This document shows, piece by piece, positions 6,483 through 14,150 of a stretch of DNA of 26,426 nt. The DNA comes from a virus, in IMG/VR virus record IMGVR_UViG_3300047451_000020, positions 1-26,426 of that record; one strand, written 5' to 3'. The notes beneath the pieces are model-generated. The model did not search any database. It worked only from the letters and a program-made list of their open reading frames with translations, and had not been told where the DNA came from. Numbering within the stretch: the first letter of the stretch is position 1; each line of letters opens with the position of its first letter. Position numbers and translations under genes: made by a program.

Positions 6483-7613
6483 ATGAACAACAGTGATATT
6501 CCAAATAACGACCTATTAGTAATCAAAAATGGCTTGAATCAGCTTAACCAAGTAATTGAAACTATAGCCAATAGAGAGAGCGTTGCACCATCTGTAGAAG
6601 GTATGGCTAACGATTCTATTTCCGGAGACTTAGTACATGGTGGCACTATTTCAGCATTTAAAAGTGTTGGCATATACGACCAAGCATCAAAAGTAAGTGT
6701 AATAGTCAAAGACGACAGACTTGTTGTAGACTATGTTGATGCTGTAGAGTTAAAGGGTGATATTAAAGTTGAAAAAGATTTAAACGTTGGTGGTACTATT
6801 ACTGCACAACGTATTGACGCAGTAGAAATTAATGCGGAAGTAAGGCATGAAAGAACAAGTCCTTTAGAGTTTAAGTGTAGCGAAAGCGATACTATGTACG
6901 GAAAAGGATTGATGTGGACAGGTAATGGACATACTAGACAACTAGTAATGCAAGCCAATCCAGATCGTTTATGGACTAGTGAATCATTAGATTTGCATAC
7001 AGATCAACATTATATGATCGCAAATACTAGTGTACTAAGTTCAGATACATTAGGCCCAGGTGTTATGCACTCTAGTTTAACTAGTGTGGGTACACTAAGA
7101 AATTTAAGAACTGAAGGCAATATGAACATAGATCAGTTCATCTTCTACGATGGAGATGGAATGAGATTAGGGGTTGGCATCGATGCTCCAAACGGACAAC
7201 TAAGTGTTGCGAGTAATGAAGCAGAATACATCATTGATCCTGGATACGATAGTATCAAAGCAGGAACATATACGACACACGATTTAGAATTAATCACAGA
7301 TGATATTACAAGGATCAAACTTAAATCAACTAATAAGATTGAAGTTGGTTCAGATACTGAAACAGTTACAACTTTTAAAGGGAAAGTTGGAATTGGTATT
7401 AACAACCCAGACACCGCGTTAAGTGTTGCGTCTCCGATCAAAGTTCAAGGTAAGAAAATAGAATTTGGAGAACAAGTACCAGACAATGGTATATATAACA
7501 GAGGTGATTTGATATTCAACACACAACCTAGTCCAACAGGATATGTAGGGTGGGTGTGTATTAGAGAAGGCACCCCAGGAGAGTGGAAACCCTTTGGTGC
7601 TATTGGAGCATAA
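6483..7613 (+). CDS. Fibre-like virion structural protein
   Basis: The product has 376 residues, is beta-rich and has no membrane segments. It shows fibre-type features: a short N-terminal helical segment (LVIKNGLNQLNQVIETIA), a long series of short strands and glycine/asparagine turns (VEKDLNVGGTITAQRIDAVE, VGIGINNPDTALSVAS), and a C-terminus ending in GYVGWVCIREGTPGEWKPFG, a tip motif common in tail-fibre and appendage proteins of T4-like marine phages. The 'VGIG...P...L.V' element resembles the repeats that precede chaperone tips in other fibres. A late-type promoter octamer stands directly before the start codon, as expected for a structural gene. Which appendage it belongs to (long fibre, short fibre or baseplate decoration) cannot be told. 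Confidence 0.75.
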   Translation: MNNSDIPNNDLLVIKNGLNQLNQVIETIANRESVAPSVEGMANDSISGDLVHGGTISAFKSVGIYDQASKVSVIVKDDRLVVDYVDAVELKGDIKVEKDLNVGGTITAQRIDAVEINAEVRHERTSPLEFKCSESDTMYGKGLMWTGNGHTRQLVMQANPDRLWTSESLDLHTDQHYMIANTSVLSSDTLGPGVMHSSLTSVGTLRNLRTEGNMNIDQFIFYDGDGMRLGVGIDAPNGQLSVASNEAEYIIDPGYDSIKAGTYTTHDLELITDDITRIKLKSTNKIEVGSDTETVTTFKGKVGIGINNPDTALSVASPIKVQGKKIEFGEQVPDNGIYNRGDLIFNTQPSPTGYVGWVCIREGTPGEWKPFGAIGA

Positions 7614-7618
7614 AAGCG

Positions 7619-7972
7619 GTGGACATTAAAAGTAAAAAATTCGATAGAGAAGTAACACTATGGGCGTGGTTAGGACGTATTGCTCCAATGACTGCACTAT
7701 TAGTATTAGCCATAGTATCAACTACAGAATATAACGATTATACAGATATATTAGTTACAGGTATTGCTGTTTCTTTTGGAACTATTGCGTTCTTTTGGTG
7801 GTGGTGGGTACTAAGATCTGTAGGCATACTTACTAACCTATTAGATACTACTTCTGAAAGGTTTACAGAAGTTGTTAAAGAATTAAAAGAGATTAGGAAA
7901 GATGTAAAAGATCTTCCGATCAAAAAAATTCCTAAGCGTAAGTACGAACGTAAGCCTAAAAGTCAAAGTTAA
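7619..7972 (+). CDS. Two-helix membrane protein with coiled coil (holin-like candidate)
   Basis: I choose the GTG at 7619 (117 residues) because it follows the upstream stop and has GGAG nearby. The in-frame ATG at 7583 lies inside the structural gene and adds a poorly hydrophobic tail. The protein has two hydrophobic segments (MTALLVLAIVST, about 24-35, and TGIAVSFGTIAFFWWWWVL, about 47-66). A predicted coiled coil follows (LTNLLDTTSERFTEVVKELK), then a strongly basic C-terminus (KIPKRKYERKPK). Two transmembrane helices plus a charged tail, next to structural genes, fits a class II holin or another small inner-membrane protein. No lysis partner is adjacent; the nearest muralytic gene is at 16765. 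Its 3' end overlaps the convergent minus-strand gene by 17 nt. Confidence 0.65.
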   Translation: MDIKSKKFDREVTLWAWLGRIAPMTALLVLAIVSTTEYNDYTDILVTGIAVSFGTIAFFWWWWVLRSVGILTNLLDTTSERFTEVVKELKEIRKDVKDLPIKKIPKRKYERKPKSQS

Positions 7973-8297
7973 AACCAAATACTAAACCTTTTGTGTCGCC
8001 TTCAAGTGCAGGCATAACAAACATATTGTTATAGTTTAATCTTACCATTGGTGCAACATCATACTTCCATAAGTAACCTGATACAAGTCCTACATCAATA
8101 GATAGTTCTTCTTCTGTATACTTGTTGACTAATGGAAAGTTAACTGCTCCAAATGCACTCAGCGTATCTAGACTGTTATAATAAAGTCCTGTAACTGTTC
8201 TTTCTGTTTCACATTTTACGTATGGATGAATTTGATTATAATCTTGTTCTAATCCAAAGTGTAAAGACAAGGCAAGTCCTACTGCTAGGCAACTCAT
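7956..8297 (-). CDS. Probable outer-membrane beta-barrel protein
   Basis: The 113 residues contain a hydrophobic N-terminus (MSCLAVGLALSLHFG) resembling the core of a signal peptide. Alternating polar and aromatic strands follow (TGLYYNS, DVGLVSGYLWKYDVAPMVRL, NYNNMFVMPALE), ending GLVFGFNFDF with the terminal Phe usual for Bam-inserted barrels. The ATG at 8297 has no convincing ribosome-binding site. A 10-codon frame with a good AGGA site starts at 8326 (MKNTIRTARP) and ends in an ATGA overlap with this ATG; joined by a -1 shift it would supply exactly the missing basic N-region of a signal peptide. The function is unknown; receptor masking or superinfection exclusion is speculation. It is the last gene of the minus-strand fibre block and is convergent with the membrane protein gene. 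Confidence 0.65.
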   Translation of the reverse strand: MSCLAVGLALSLHFGLEQDYNQIHPYVKCETERTVTGLYYNSLDTLSAFGAVNFPLVNKYTEEELSIDVGLVSGYLWKYDVAPMVRLNYNNMFVMPALEGDTKGLVFGFNFDF

Positions 8298-8326
8298 GGT
8301 CGTGCCGTCCGTATTGTATTTTTCAT
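8297..8326 (-). promoter_or_regulatory. Short leader frame coupled by ATGA to the barrel gene
   Basis: ATG at 8326 has CAGGA about 7 nt upstream and reads MKNTIRTARP before a TGA that overlaps the ATG of the next gene (CCATGAG). Either translation is coupled through this overlap, or a base is missing and these residues belong to the signal peptide of the barrel protein. Confidence 0.45.
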
Positions 8327-8327
8327 A

Positions 8328-8453
8328 TTATTCCTGTGGTTTGTTATCGGGTGGTAAAAGTGGTGGAGTGTTTATCGGTTGATACATCTCGGGTATCTCA
8401 CCGTTTGGCAAACTTCCGTCAGGCTGTCTAAGTTTTTCTTTATCCTGATCCAA
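8328..8453 (-). CDS. 41-residue proline-rich hypothetical protein, TTG start
   Basis: The frame runs from TTG at 8453 to TAA at 8328-8330 and overlaps the end of the fibre gene by 14 nt. GGGAG lies about 8 nt before the TTG, and a stop lies two codons upstream in frame. The product starts with a charged stretch (DQDKEKLRQPDG) and continues with a proline-rich segment (PINTPPLLPPDNKPQE). No signal peptide or hydrophobic segment is present. It fills the otherwise empty gap between the fibre and the barrel gene, with the barrel leader frame starting 2 nt after its stop, a packing typical of real phage genes. I do not recognise it; codon content alone cannot prove that it is expressed. Confidence 0.45.
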   Translation of the reverse strand: MDQDKEKLRQPDGSLPNGEIPEMYQPINTPPLLPPDNKPQE

Positions 8454-10053
8454 GTGTTAAACTCCCTCTGCCATTATAATAATCACTCATGCTCATATTA
8501 ATTAGTTGTTTCTTTACACCAAAGTTTCCGTTAGGTGCACTTGTTAATAACTCATCAGACTTGAATACTGCAATGCTATCATTTTGCTGTCCTTGAGTTG
8601 CTCCATCATGAACATCATTAACAACTCCTTGACTGTATCCATATACCAAGTATTCACCAACAACTCTAAGTTGTCCTGCTAGGTAATATTGAAACTCAAC
8701 TGAGTCGCCAACTACTGTAGTTCGGATATATTTATATAACTCACTTGTGTCAAGTGCATTGTGGAAGTATCCATCATTGTCTGTTTTGATTTTATTCAAA
8801 CAGTTTGCTTCAGTCATACCATCATCAAATTGATGTATAAACCCACCTATGTTAGTTTCTGATCCACCTATTGGAGTAAAATAGTATTGGAGTCGTAGTC
8901 TTGTTGGATACCCGTAATGTTCTCTAAGGTGGTTAGTAAATGTAGGTGCTGTAGCATGTGAGTTAACAAAATTACTACCACTGTCTGCCCAAAGAAGACT
9001 CCACAAGCTACTTCTATCTGGAGCAGAGCCACTTGCCTTTTGCCATCTGTATAATGCAATATCTGATCCAGTATTATTTGTTATAGTACCATTGAGTACT
9101 GACATACTATTTGTCATCAGTAGTGAAACACTTTCTGTGGTACCTAGATAGTTAGGATTACGTGCTACATTATAACCTGCCGTATTAGCAAGTAAGTTTG
9201 CAACTGTAGCCGCATCATTATTAACCCCATTGATTACTACTCCTGATCCGTTTGTGTAACCAACGTTGTTTGTCCATGCAATATTTCTAAAATTACTAAA
9301 CGAAGTTAGTTTAGTGCTACTGTCATATGTAGTATCGTACAACTGGAAATACATATAATGATAAGTTCCGCCTGAAGCTACTGTTGGTAGTGCATTTATT
9401 TGACTTGTAAAATCAATACTGCCACCGGCAGGAATAAGTACACCAAACTCATCATCTGTAATTTGTCTTTTTGTAGTTACTTTTTGACTTCTACTTCCGC
9501 CAACATATGCTCCTGCATCAGAAAATTGAAACTTAGCTTTTCCGTATAAGAAGTTTACTCTGTTGGCTACGTTGCCTGGATCTGATACAACATAAACAGG
9601 TACAGCAGTTCCGCCTGTTGTGTTATCTGATTTAATATATCCGGCTAGTACTCCTGTCTCTGAACCTGTATATTGAGAAAGATCAATGGTCATTATATTG
9701 CCATCAGCTGTACCGTTGTTAGTTACTCCTGTTGTAAGTAAGTTAACGTTACCTGGGTCAGCTGTTGAACTCCAGTATAAATTACTGTTATCCCAAGTTC
9801 CAGAAGTCTTTGCCAAAACAATAGTCATGTCATCGTTTAATGCTAATCCTGCTGTGTATTCTTGAGCATTAAACTGTAATCTATCATTGGAGCTGTTAAA
9901 TGCCATTGAAGCTAAGAAATAGGCTGGGCCACCGTCTGTTGCACTAGAGTTAGAATTTTGTGATCTAAACTCTGACATGGATATAGGATTAGATCCGCCG
10001 TACTCTGTTTGTAGATCTGAAAAACTAATTTGACCACTACTTGGTAAAGCCAT
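8440..10053 (-). CDS. Fibre-like virion structural protein
   Basis: The product has 537 residues and starts with MALPSSGQISFSDLQTEYGG and PISMSEFR, an N-terminal motif I recognise from structural and fibre proteins of marine T4-like phages, where it may serve attachment or assembly. The rest is rich in Ser, Thr, Asn and Gly with many short strands, and includes segments such as YHYMYFQLYDTTYDSST and LRLQYYFTPIGG that look like a receptor-binding or carbohydrate-binding beta-sandwich. It has no signal peptide. It starts immediately after the stop of the S74 fibre gene (stop 10054-10056, ATG at 10053), with AAGGTAAGAG serving as ribosome-binding region, so the two are co-transcribed from the late promoter near 12256. 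A tip protein or adhesin bound to the S74 fibre is a reasonable inference. Confidence 0.75.
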   Translation of the reverse strand: MALPSSGQISFSDLQTEYGGSNPISMSEFRSQNSNSSATDGGPAYFLASMAFNSSNDRLQFNAQEYTAGLALNDDMTIVLAKTSGTWDNSNLYWSSTADPGNVNLLTTGVTNNGTADGNIMTIDLSQYTGSETGVLAGYIKSDNTTGGTAVPVYVVSDPGNVANRVNFLYGKAKFQFSDAGAYVGGSRSQKVTTKRQITDDEFGVLIPAGGSIDFTSQINALPTVASGGTYHYMYFQLYDTTYDSSTKLTSFSNFRNIAWTNNVGYTNGSGVVINGVNNDAATVANLLANTAGYNVARNPNYLGTTESVSLLMTNSMSVLNGTITNNTGSDIALYRWQKASGSAPDRSSLWSLLWADSGSNFVNSHATAPTFTNHLREHYGYPTRLRLQYYFTPIGGSETNIGGFIHQFDDGMTEANCLNKIKTDNDGYFHNALDTSELYKYIRTTVVGDSVEFQYYLAGQLRVVGEYLVYGYSQGVVNDVHDGATQGQQNDSIAVFKSDELLTSAPNGNFGVKKQLINMSMSDYYNGRGSLTLGSG

Positions 10054-12228
10054 TTATCTCTTACCTTTTAAAAATTCTATTTCGTGCTTTAATTCTTTGA
10101 TTGCTTCTACCAGCAGTCCTACAACTTTATCGTATTGTACACCTAAGTATCCGTCTTTGTTACTACGAACAATTTCTGGTAACACTTGTTCTACGTCTTG
10201 TGCAATTAGTCCTGTGTCGTTTTTCTTAACAAAGTAACCATCTTCGCCACCGTGTTGTTTCATGTATGCTTCAGTCCAATCAAATGTTACACCATTGAGT
10301 TGATTAACTTTGTCTAGTGCATTTGGAATGTTAGAAATGTTTTCTTTAAGTCGTCTGTCTGATGAATAGTATGCTGTGATGTTGTTAGTAGCTCTAATCT
10401 CTCCAGTAGTTCCTGAAGCGGCTGTGCCAACACCTAATGAATCGTGTTGTACATCATCATCTGTGTCAAGTGTTAATAATTTACGTTGTGAACTTGCACC
10501 TGTTACTGTAGATGCCGCTAACAATGTTCTTGCTTGAGCAGGTAAAGCAAATACAGAAGCAGTACCTGATCCTGTAAAATATATTCCTTTGTCTGCCGCA
10601 GAAGTTAATCCTGCTATTGCGGCTAAGTCTGCATCATATGCTTGTACGTTTACTCCAATGTCTGCGTCAACTACCATAGTTGCATCGTAAGCCATTACGT
10701 CTGAGCCAATAGCAAGTCCTAATGCTGTTCTAGCGTCACTTGCAGATGTGCTACCTGTTCCACCTGAAGCAACTGGAACTGTTCCTAAACTAATATCACC
10801 TGCCGCGGATACTGAGATTGGACTTGTACCACTAACTGCTACTGTGCCTGTTGCGGCTGGCAATGTAATAGTTACATCGGCAGTACTTGCAGGACCTATT
10901 AGTGTTGCTTTATTAGTACCGTTGTTTGTTCCTTCTAAAAACTCAATCTTACCACCTGTTGTAGCAGTAGGAGATAGAATAGGATCAGTTAACGTTTTGT
11001 TTGTTAGTGTTTGTGTTGCCGCAATACCAACAAGTGTTTCATCACTAACCGCAGTATTAAATTCCGCAAAGGTTCCTGTTACAGTATTATCAGTTAGATC
11101 AATACTTTTATTTGTAAGTGTATCAGTTGTATCTCTACCTACTACAGTTTCATCACTAACTGCGGTATTAAGTTCTGCTATTGTACCTGTTACTGTATTA
11201 TCAGTTAAACTGATTGACTTGTTTGTAAGTGTGTCTGTTGTATCTCTAGCTACTACACTTTCGTCACTAACGGCTGTATTCAATTGTGCTATAGTTGTCG
11301 TTAGTGTATTGTTTGCTAAGTTAACACTTTTATTAGTCAACGTATCTGTTGTGGCTTTGCCTACGAATGTGTCGTTGCTATCGGGCAATGCCCAACTGTT
11401 ACTTGCACTAGGTTTAATAGCGGCTATGATTGGTGATGTTAAAGTTTTGTTTGTTAAAGTTTGTGAACCTACAAGTGTTGTTACAGTACTGTCTATTGCC
11501 CATTCAATAGTGTCTGTTCCAGGTGTTGTTGTAATATCAATACCTGTTCCACCTGTTAGGTTTAAAATATCTTGGATGTTGTCAGCAACAACAGGACTTG
11601 CTCCTGATACTTGAATAGTTTTAAATGCGTTCTTTGCTCCACCGTAATCAGCAGTAGCAACTCCGCCACTTGTATATGCACTAAATCCTGTGCCGTCTAT
11701 TGATGTTGTTAATTGTGCATCTGAATACAAAGCAAATGTAGTACTAGTTAGTACGTCCATAAAGTATTCATTACCGTTAACATTGGTCATTCCAACTACA
11801 TCAACTAGTGTTACTTCTGTACCATCTGTAAATGCGTGAGCGTTAGTTGTTGTAACTACAACAGGATTAGCCGCTGTAATATTACTAATTGATTTACTAA
11901 CACCTCCTACTAGTGCCGCAATAGTCATCTGATTTGCGTTATCTCTAGTAATGATCATGTTACCACCAGCAACTAAATTAATATCGCTTGAAACGTTATT
12001 AACATCAGTTAATCTAATTGCAGTAGTTGACAACGGAACACTTAAATTATATTCAACATCAAACTTAAATGTATCTGTTGCTAAGTCTACACTATTCCAT
12101 GCTACACCATTTCCACGTATAAAGTTAATACTATCAGTTACATTATCCGCCTCAATAGTCTGCTCAAGAGTCGTTCCATCAGGTGAATAAAGTTTAACAT
12201 ATCTAAAAAAATCGTAATAAGCAGTCAT
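10054..12228 (-). CDS. Tail-fibre protein with C-terminal Peptidase_S74 chaperone domain
   Basis: The product has 724 residues. The N-terminus (about 1-100) gives an attachment region, [20 protein letters not shown] onward. The shaft holds three exact-length 37-residue repeats of [12 protein letters not shown]..(T/G)T.A..NTAVSDE.(V/L) and further [10 protein letters not shown](I) elements, typical of trimeric fibres. The last 100 or so residues are a Peptidase_S74 intramolecular chaperone: SDRRLKENI with the Ser/Lys pair that cuts the chain, [24 protein letters not shown], and [19 protein letters not shown], a terminal coiled coil. After trimerisation the domain is expected to release itself. 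A late-type promoter lies on the minus strand at 12256-12263 with AAGGAA before the start. It is divergent from the gene at 12274. Confidence 0.9.
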   Translation of the reverse strand: MTAYYDFFRYVKLYSPDGTTLEQTIEADNVTDSINFIRGNGVAWNSVDLATDTFKFDVEYNLSVPLSTTAIRLTDVNNVSSDINLVAGGNMIITRDNANQMTIAALVGGVSKSISNITAANPVVVTTTNAHAFTDGTEVTLVDVVGMTNVNGNEYFMDVLTSTTFALYSDAQLTTSIDGTGFSAYTSGGVATADYGGAKNAFKTIQVSGASPVVADNIQDILNLTGGTGIDITTTPGTDTIEWAIDSTVTTLVGSQTLTNKTLTSPIIAAIKPSASNSWALPDSNDTFVGKATTDTLTNKSVNLANNTLTTTIAQLNTAVSDESVVARDTTDTLTNKSISLTDNTVTGTIAELNTAVSDETVVGRDTTDTLTNKSIDLTDNTVTGTFAEFNTAVSDETLVGIAATQTLTNKTLTDPILSPTATTGGKIEFLEGTNNGTNKATLIGPASTADVTITLPAATGTVAVSGTSPISVSAAGDISLGTVPVASGGTGSTSASDARTALGLAIGSDVMAYDATMVVDADIGVNVQAYDADLAAIAGLTSAADKGIYFTGSGTASVFALPAQARTLLAASTVTGASSQRKLLTLDTDDDVQHDSLGVGTAASGTTGEIRATNNITAYYSSDRRLKENISNIPNALDKVNQLNGVTFDWTEAYMKQHGGEDGYFVKKNDTGLIAQDVEQVLPEIVRSNKDGYLGVQYDKVVGLLVEAIKELKHEIEFLKGKR
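11020..11352 (-). repeat. Three tandem 111-bp repeats in the S74 fibre shaft
   Basis: Units run on the minus strand from 11352, 11241 and 11130, each 111 bp (37 codons), beginning with codons for TTDTLTNKS and ending before the next copy. They differ by scattered substitutions and have no length changes, so the periodicity is kept by the protein fold. Confidence 0.85.
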
Positions 12229-12255
12229 GTTCGTATTTGTTCCTTTTGTATATTG

Positions 12256-12268
12256 TATTTATTAAATA
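12256..12268. promoter_or_regulatory. Overlapping divergent late-like promoters
   Basis: The 46-bp space between the S74 fibre gene and the gene at 12274 contains TATTTATT (12256-12263), which reads AATAAATA on the minus strand toward the fibre gene, and ATTAAATA (12261-12268) on the plus strand. The minus-strand element leaves a 22-nt leader with AAGGAA. The plus-strand element is a weaker match and ends only 6 nt before the ATG. Confidence 0.45.
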
Positions 12269-12273
12269 ATGTT

Positions 12274-12828
12274 ATGCTTGTAATTGGCAACGGTGAAACT
12301 AGATATAACATTGATTTAGGTCTGTTTAGAGATACTAAAGTAGGATGTAATGCCCTGTATAGAGATTATACAGTAGATCATTTAGTCTGTTGCGACAAGC
12401 GAATGGTTAAAGAAGTACTAGAAGCAAACACATTTAAGGGTACTTTATATACCCGTAAAGACTGGTTTGAAGATTTCAAAGGAGTTGAGTGTTTACCTGA
12501 CTTACCTTACAAAGGTACAGCAAGACCAGATGATCCTTGGCATTGGGGCAGTGGTCCTTTTGCTGTACTAATTGGAGCAAGATTAGCATATGAATGGAAA
12601 GAACCTGTTAACCTAGTAGGGTTTGATTTGTACAATGGAAATATTTACAAGGATACTAAAAACTACGCCAAATCAGATGCAAGACCAGTAGATCCTAGTT
12701 ATTGGATACACCAAATGAACAAAGTATTTGAACACTTTCCTAGTGTTACGTTCAATTATTATTCTACAAAAAAATGGCCAGATAAGTATAGTAACATAAA
12801 GAATTTTAATTTAGAGGAACTTAAATGA
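12274..12828 (+). CDS. Rossmann-like hypothetical protein
   Basis: The 184 residues start at the ATG at 12274; an in-frame TTG at 12253 lies within the promoter octamers and is less likely. The N-terminus MLVIGNGETRYNIDLGLF then TKVGCNALYRDYTVDHLVCC has the glycine loop, the buried strand and the 'GCNA.YRD' element seen in Rossmann-type motility-accessory/DUF115-like and sialyltransferase-like proteins. Downstream blocks are LYTRKDW, DDPWHWGSGPFAVLIGARLA, NLVGFDLYNGNIYKDT and DPSYWIHQM. I remember similar proteins in marine T4-like phages but know no proven activity. A nucleotide-sugar role is possible given the neighbouring glycosyltransferase but remains a guess. It overlaps the next oxygenase gene by 4 nt. 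Confidence 0.7.
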   Translation: MLVIGNGETRYNIDLGLFRDTKVGCNALYRDYTVDHLVCCDKRMVKEVLEANTFKGTLYTRKDWFEDFKGVECLPDLPYKGTARPDDPWHWGSGPFAVLIGARLAYEWKEPVNLVGFDLYNGNIYKDTKNYAKSDARPVDPSYWIHQMNKVFEHFPSVTFNYYSTKKWPDKYSNIKNFNLEELK

Positions 12829-13475
12829 ACTACGAACCAAAACATCATAATGCGTTCCCTTCACTGATCACTAGTTTTGATATTGAAGGACACGAAAGTG
12901 AGCAGACTTGTGTAGACATGATTGATGCGTTTAATGAGTATGGTCCCGACCATCCGTTAGTTGCAAAAGGAAAAAGTAGTTATCAAAAAGGAGACGAACA
13001 GTTTTTAAACGATCACAAACTTGTTCCTCTTTGGAAAACTGTACAAGAATGTATTGACGTATACACACAGCATCTTGGTGTTGATTATACTCTATTGTCA
13101 ACTAGCTGGTTTAATTCTTTATTCGAAGGTGGTGCAGTCGACGCCCACAGACATGAACGCAGTATTATTAGTGGCGCATACTATCCGTATGTAGACAAAG
13201 GTAGTTCGCCTATTGTATTTAGAAATCCTAACCAAGTAAACTTTATGAACTATTCACCAATGGGGTTAACAGACTACAATAGATATGAATTAGAATGTTT
13301 TCCTAAAACAGGATTATTAGTTTTGTTTCCAAGTTGGATGGAACATCGTGTTATTCCAAACCAAACAGAAAAAAGATACACAGTTAGTTTTAACACAATT
13401 AGACATAGTGACAGAGCCGCATTTATGAACATAAGAGATTATAGGATTGACCCGCATGAAAGCACAGATAGTTGA
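12825..13475 (+). CDS. 2OG-Fe(II) oxygenase, TIGR02466-like (copy 1)
   Basis: The 216-residue protein matches the TIGR02466 type of putative 2OG oxygenase. AHRHERSIISGAYYPYV holds the iron ligand region (His108/His110), SSPIVFRNP follows, LLVLFPSWMEHRVIPN supplies the distal His174, and KRYTVSFNT contains Arg184 for 2-oxoglutarate. The substrate is unknown. It starts 4 nt inside the preceding gene (ATGA overlap) and is followed by a paralogue that begins 20 nt before its end. The two share the blocks H-R-H-E-x-SIISGAYYP, LVLFPSW and VSFN or LSFN in the same order, so they arose by duplication, probably long ago given the low identity elsewhere. Confidence 0.85.
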   Translation: MNYEPKHHNAFPSLITSFDIEGHESEQTCVDMIDAFNEYGPDHPLVAKGKSSYQKGDEQFLNDHKLVPLWKTVQECIDVYTQHLGVDYTLLSTSWFNSLFEGGAVDAHRHERSIISGAYYPYVDKGSSPIVFRNPNQVNFMNYSPMGLTDYNRYELECFPKTGLLVLFPSWMEHRVIPNQTEKRYTVSFNTIRHSDRAAFMNIRDYRIDPHESTDS

Positions 13476-14058
13476 TGGACCGTTTAGGAAAGCAAACTAT
13501 CCTGTCTTTCCTACACTAGTACAAGTTTACGATTTACAAGACAACCCTAGTAACATTGAGATAATCAATTACATTGACGAGCAAGAATTAACCGAATGGC
13601 CAAAAGACATTGGTGATGGTGCTTCAACTAGTCAAAACGAAATGAACATACTTGATAACTTTGACATTAAAAAAGATATTGAAAATTGTGTAAATGAATA
13701 TTGCATTGACGTTGGACTAGACAGATTAGAAATTGGAAAGAGTTGGCTTAACGTACAAAGACAAAAAGGCTACATTGCTTCACACAGACACGAACTCAGT
13801 ATTATAAGTGGAGCCTACTATCCGTTTGTAGAACCAAACAGTTCACCATTAGTTTTTGGAAGTCCAATACTAGGTCCTAAAATGAGTGAGATACACAATC
13901 AAGCTACAGAGTATACTGCTAACGAAATGGAATTTGATGTACGTACAGGCTTCCTTGTATTATTTCCAAGTTGGTTATATCATTATACAATTCCAAACCC
14001 TTCATTAAAACGAGTAACCTTAAGTTTCAATACCTACCACAAAACACTTGACAAGTAG
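13456..14058 (+). CDS. 2OG-Fe(II) oxygenase, TIGR02466-like (copy 2)
   Basis: The 200-residue paralogue of the preceding gene has SHRHELSIISGAYYPFV (His110/His112), SSPLVFGSP, FLVLFPSWLYHYTIPN with His176, and KRVTLSFNT with Arg186. I start it at the ATG at 13456, which has AGGA about 10 nt upstream; the in-frame TTG at 13447 sits almost on top of that AGGA. It overlaps copy 1 by 20 nt. The 3' end of the gene contains the -35 box of the promoter for the QueD-like gene. Two different but related oxygenases kept side by side suggest a heteromer or two successive hydroxylations, which is inference only. Confidence 0.85.
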   Translation: MKAQIVDGPFRKANYPVFPTLVQVYDLQDNPSNIEIINYIDEQELTEWPKDIGDGASTSQNEMNILDNFDIKKDIENCVNEYCIDVGLDRLEIGKSWLNVQRQKGYIASHRHELSIISGAYYPFVEPNSSPLVFGSPILGPKMSEIHNQATEYTANEMEFDVRTGFLVLFPSWLYHYTIPNPSLKRVTLSFNTYHKTLDK

Positions 14059-14076
14059 TAATTTTTAATATATAAT
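14048..14076 (+). promoter_or_regulatory. Consensus sigma-70 promoter for the QueD-like gene
   Basis: TTGACA at 14048-14053 and TATAAT at 14071-14076, 17 nt apart, are identical to the consensus. The -35 box is inside the last codons of the upstream oxygenase gene. The -10 lies in a TATAATATTA block (14071-14080) that is repeated in inverted form as TAATATTATA at 14131-14140. Confidence 0.85.
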
Positions 14077-14140
14077 ATTACACATGTTAGAGGACTTTAA
14101 TACGTCGACCCTCTTTAAATACTCCGCCGTTAATATTATA
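14071..14140. repeat. 10-bp perfect inverted repeat flanking the queD leader
   Basis: TATAATATTA (14071-14080) and TAATATTATA (14131-14140) are exact reverse complements. The left arm covers the -10 box and the right arm touches the GGAG ribosome-binding site. Between them AGAGG (14089-14093) can pair with CCTCT (14110-14114). Confidence 0.6.
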
Positions 14141-14150
14141 GGAGAAATAT

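Noticed and set aside
7583-7972. ATG start for the two-helix membrane protein
   Set aside because: It starts inside the structural gene; the GTG at 7619 has a nearby GGAG and avoids the 31-nt overlap.
8222-8431. Plus-strand frame of 69 codons
   Set aside because: It is opposite to the barrel gene and the small proline-rich frame, and has no recognisable features.
10748-11614. Long plus-strand frame of 288 codons
   Set aside because: It is antisense to the repeat-rich S74 fibre gene; its hydrophobic Val/Ser/Leu bias is the mirror of Thr/Asn-rich fibre codons, and no ribosome-binding site or family match is seen.
12253-12828. TTG start for the Rossmann-like protein
   Set aside because: It lies in the promoter octamers and adds residues that do not fit; the ATG at 12274 starts exactly at the hydrophobic strand of the fold.
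14082-14140. preQ1 riboswitch call
   Set aside because: The stem matches but the loop is too long and the pseudoknot partner lies directly after the stem without the A-rich spacer; reported only as a structured leader.
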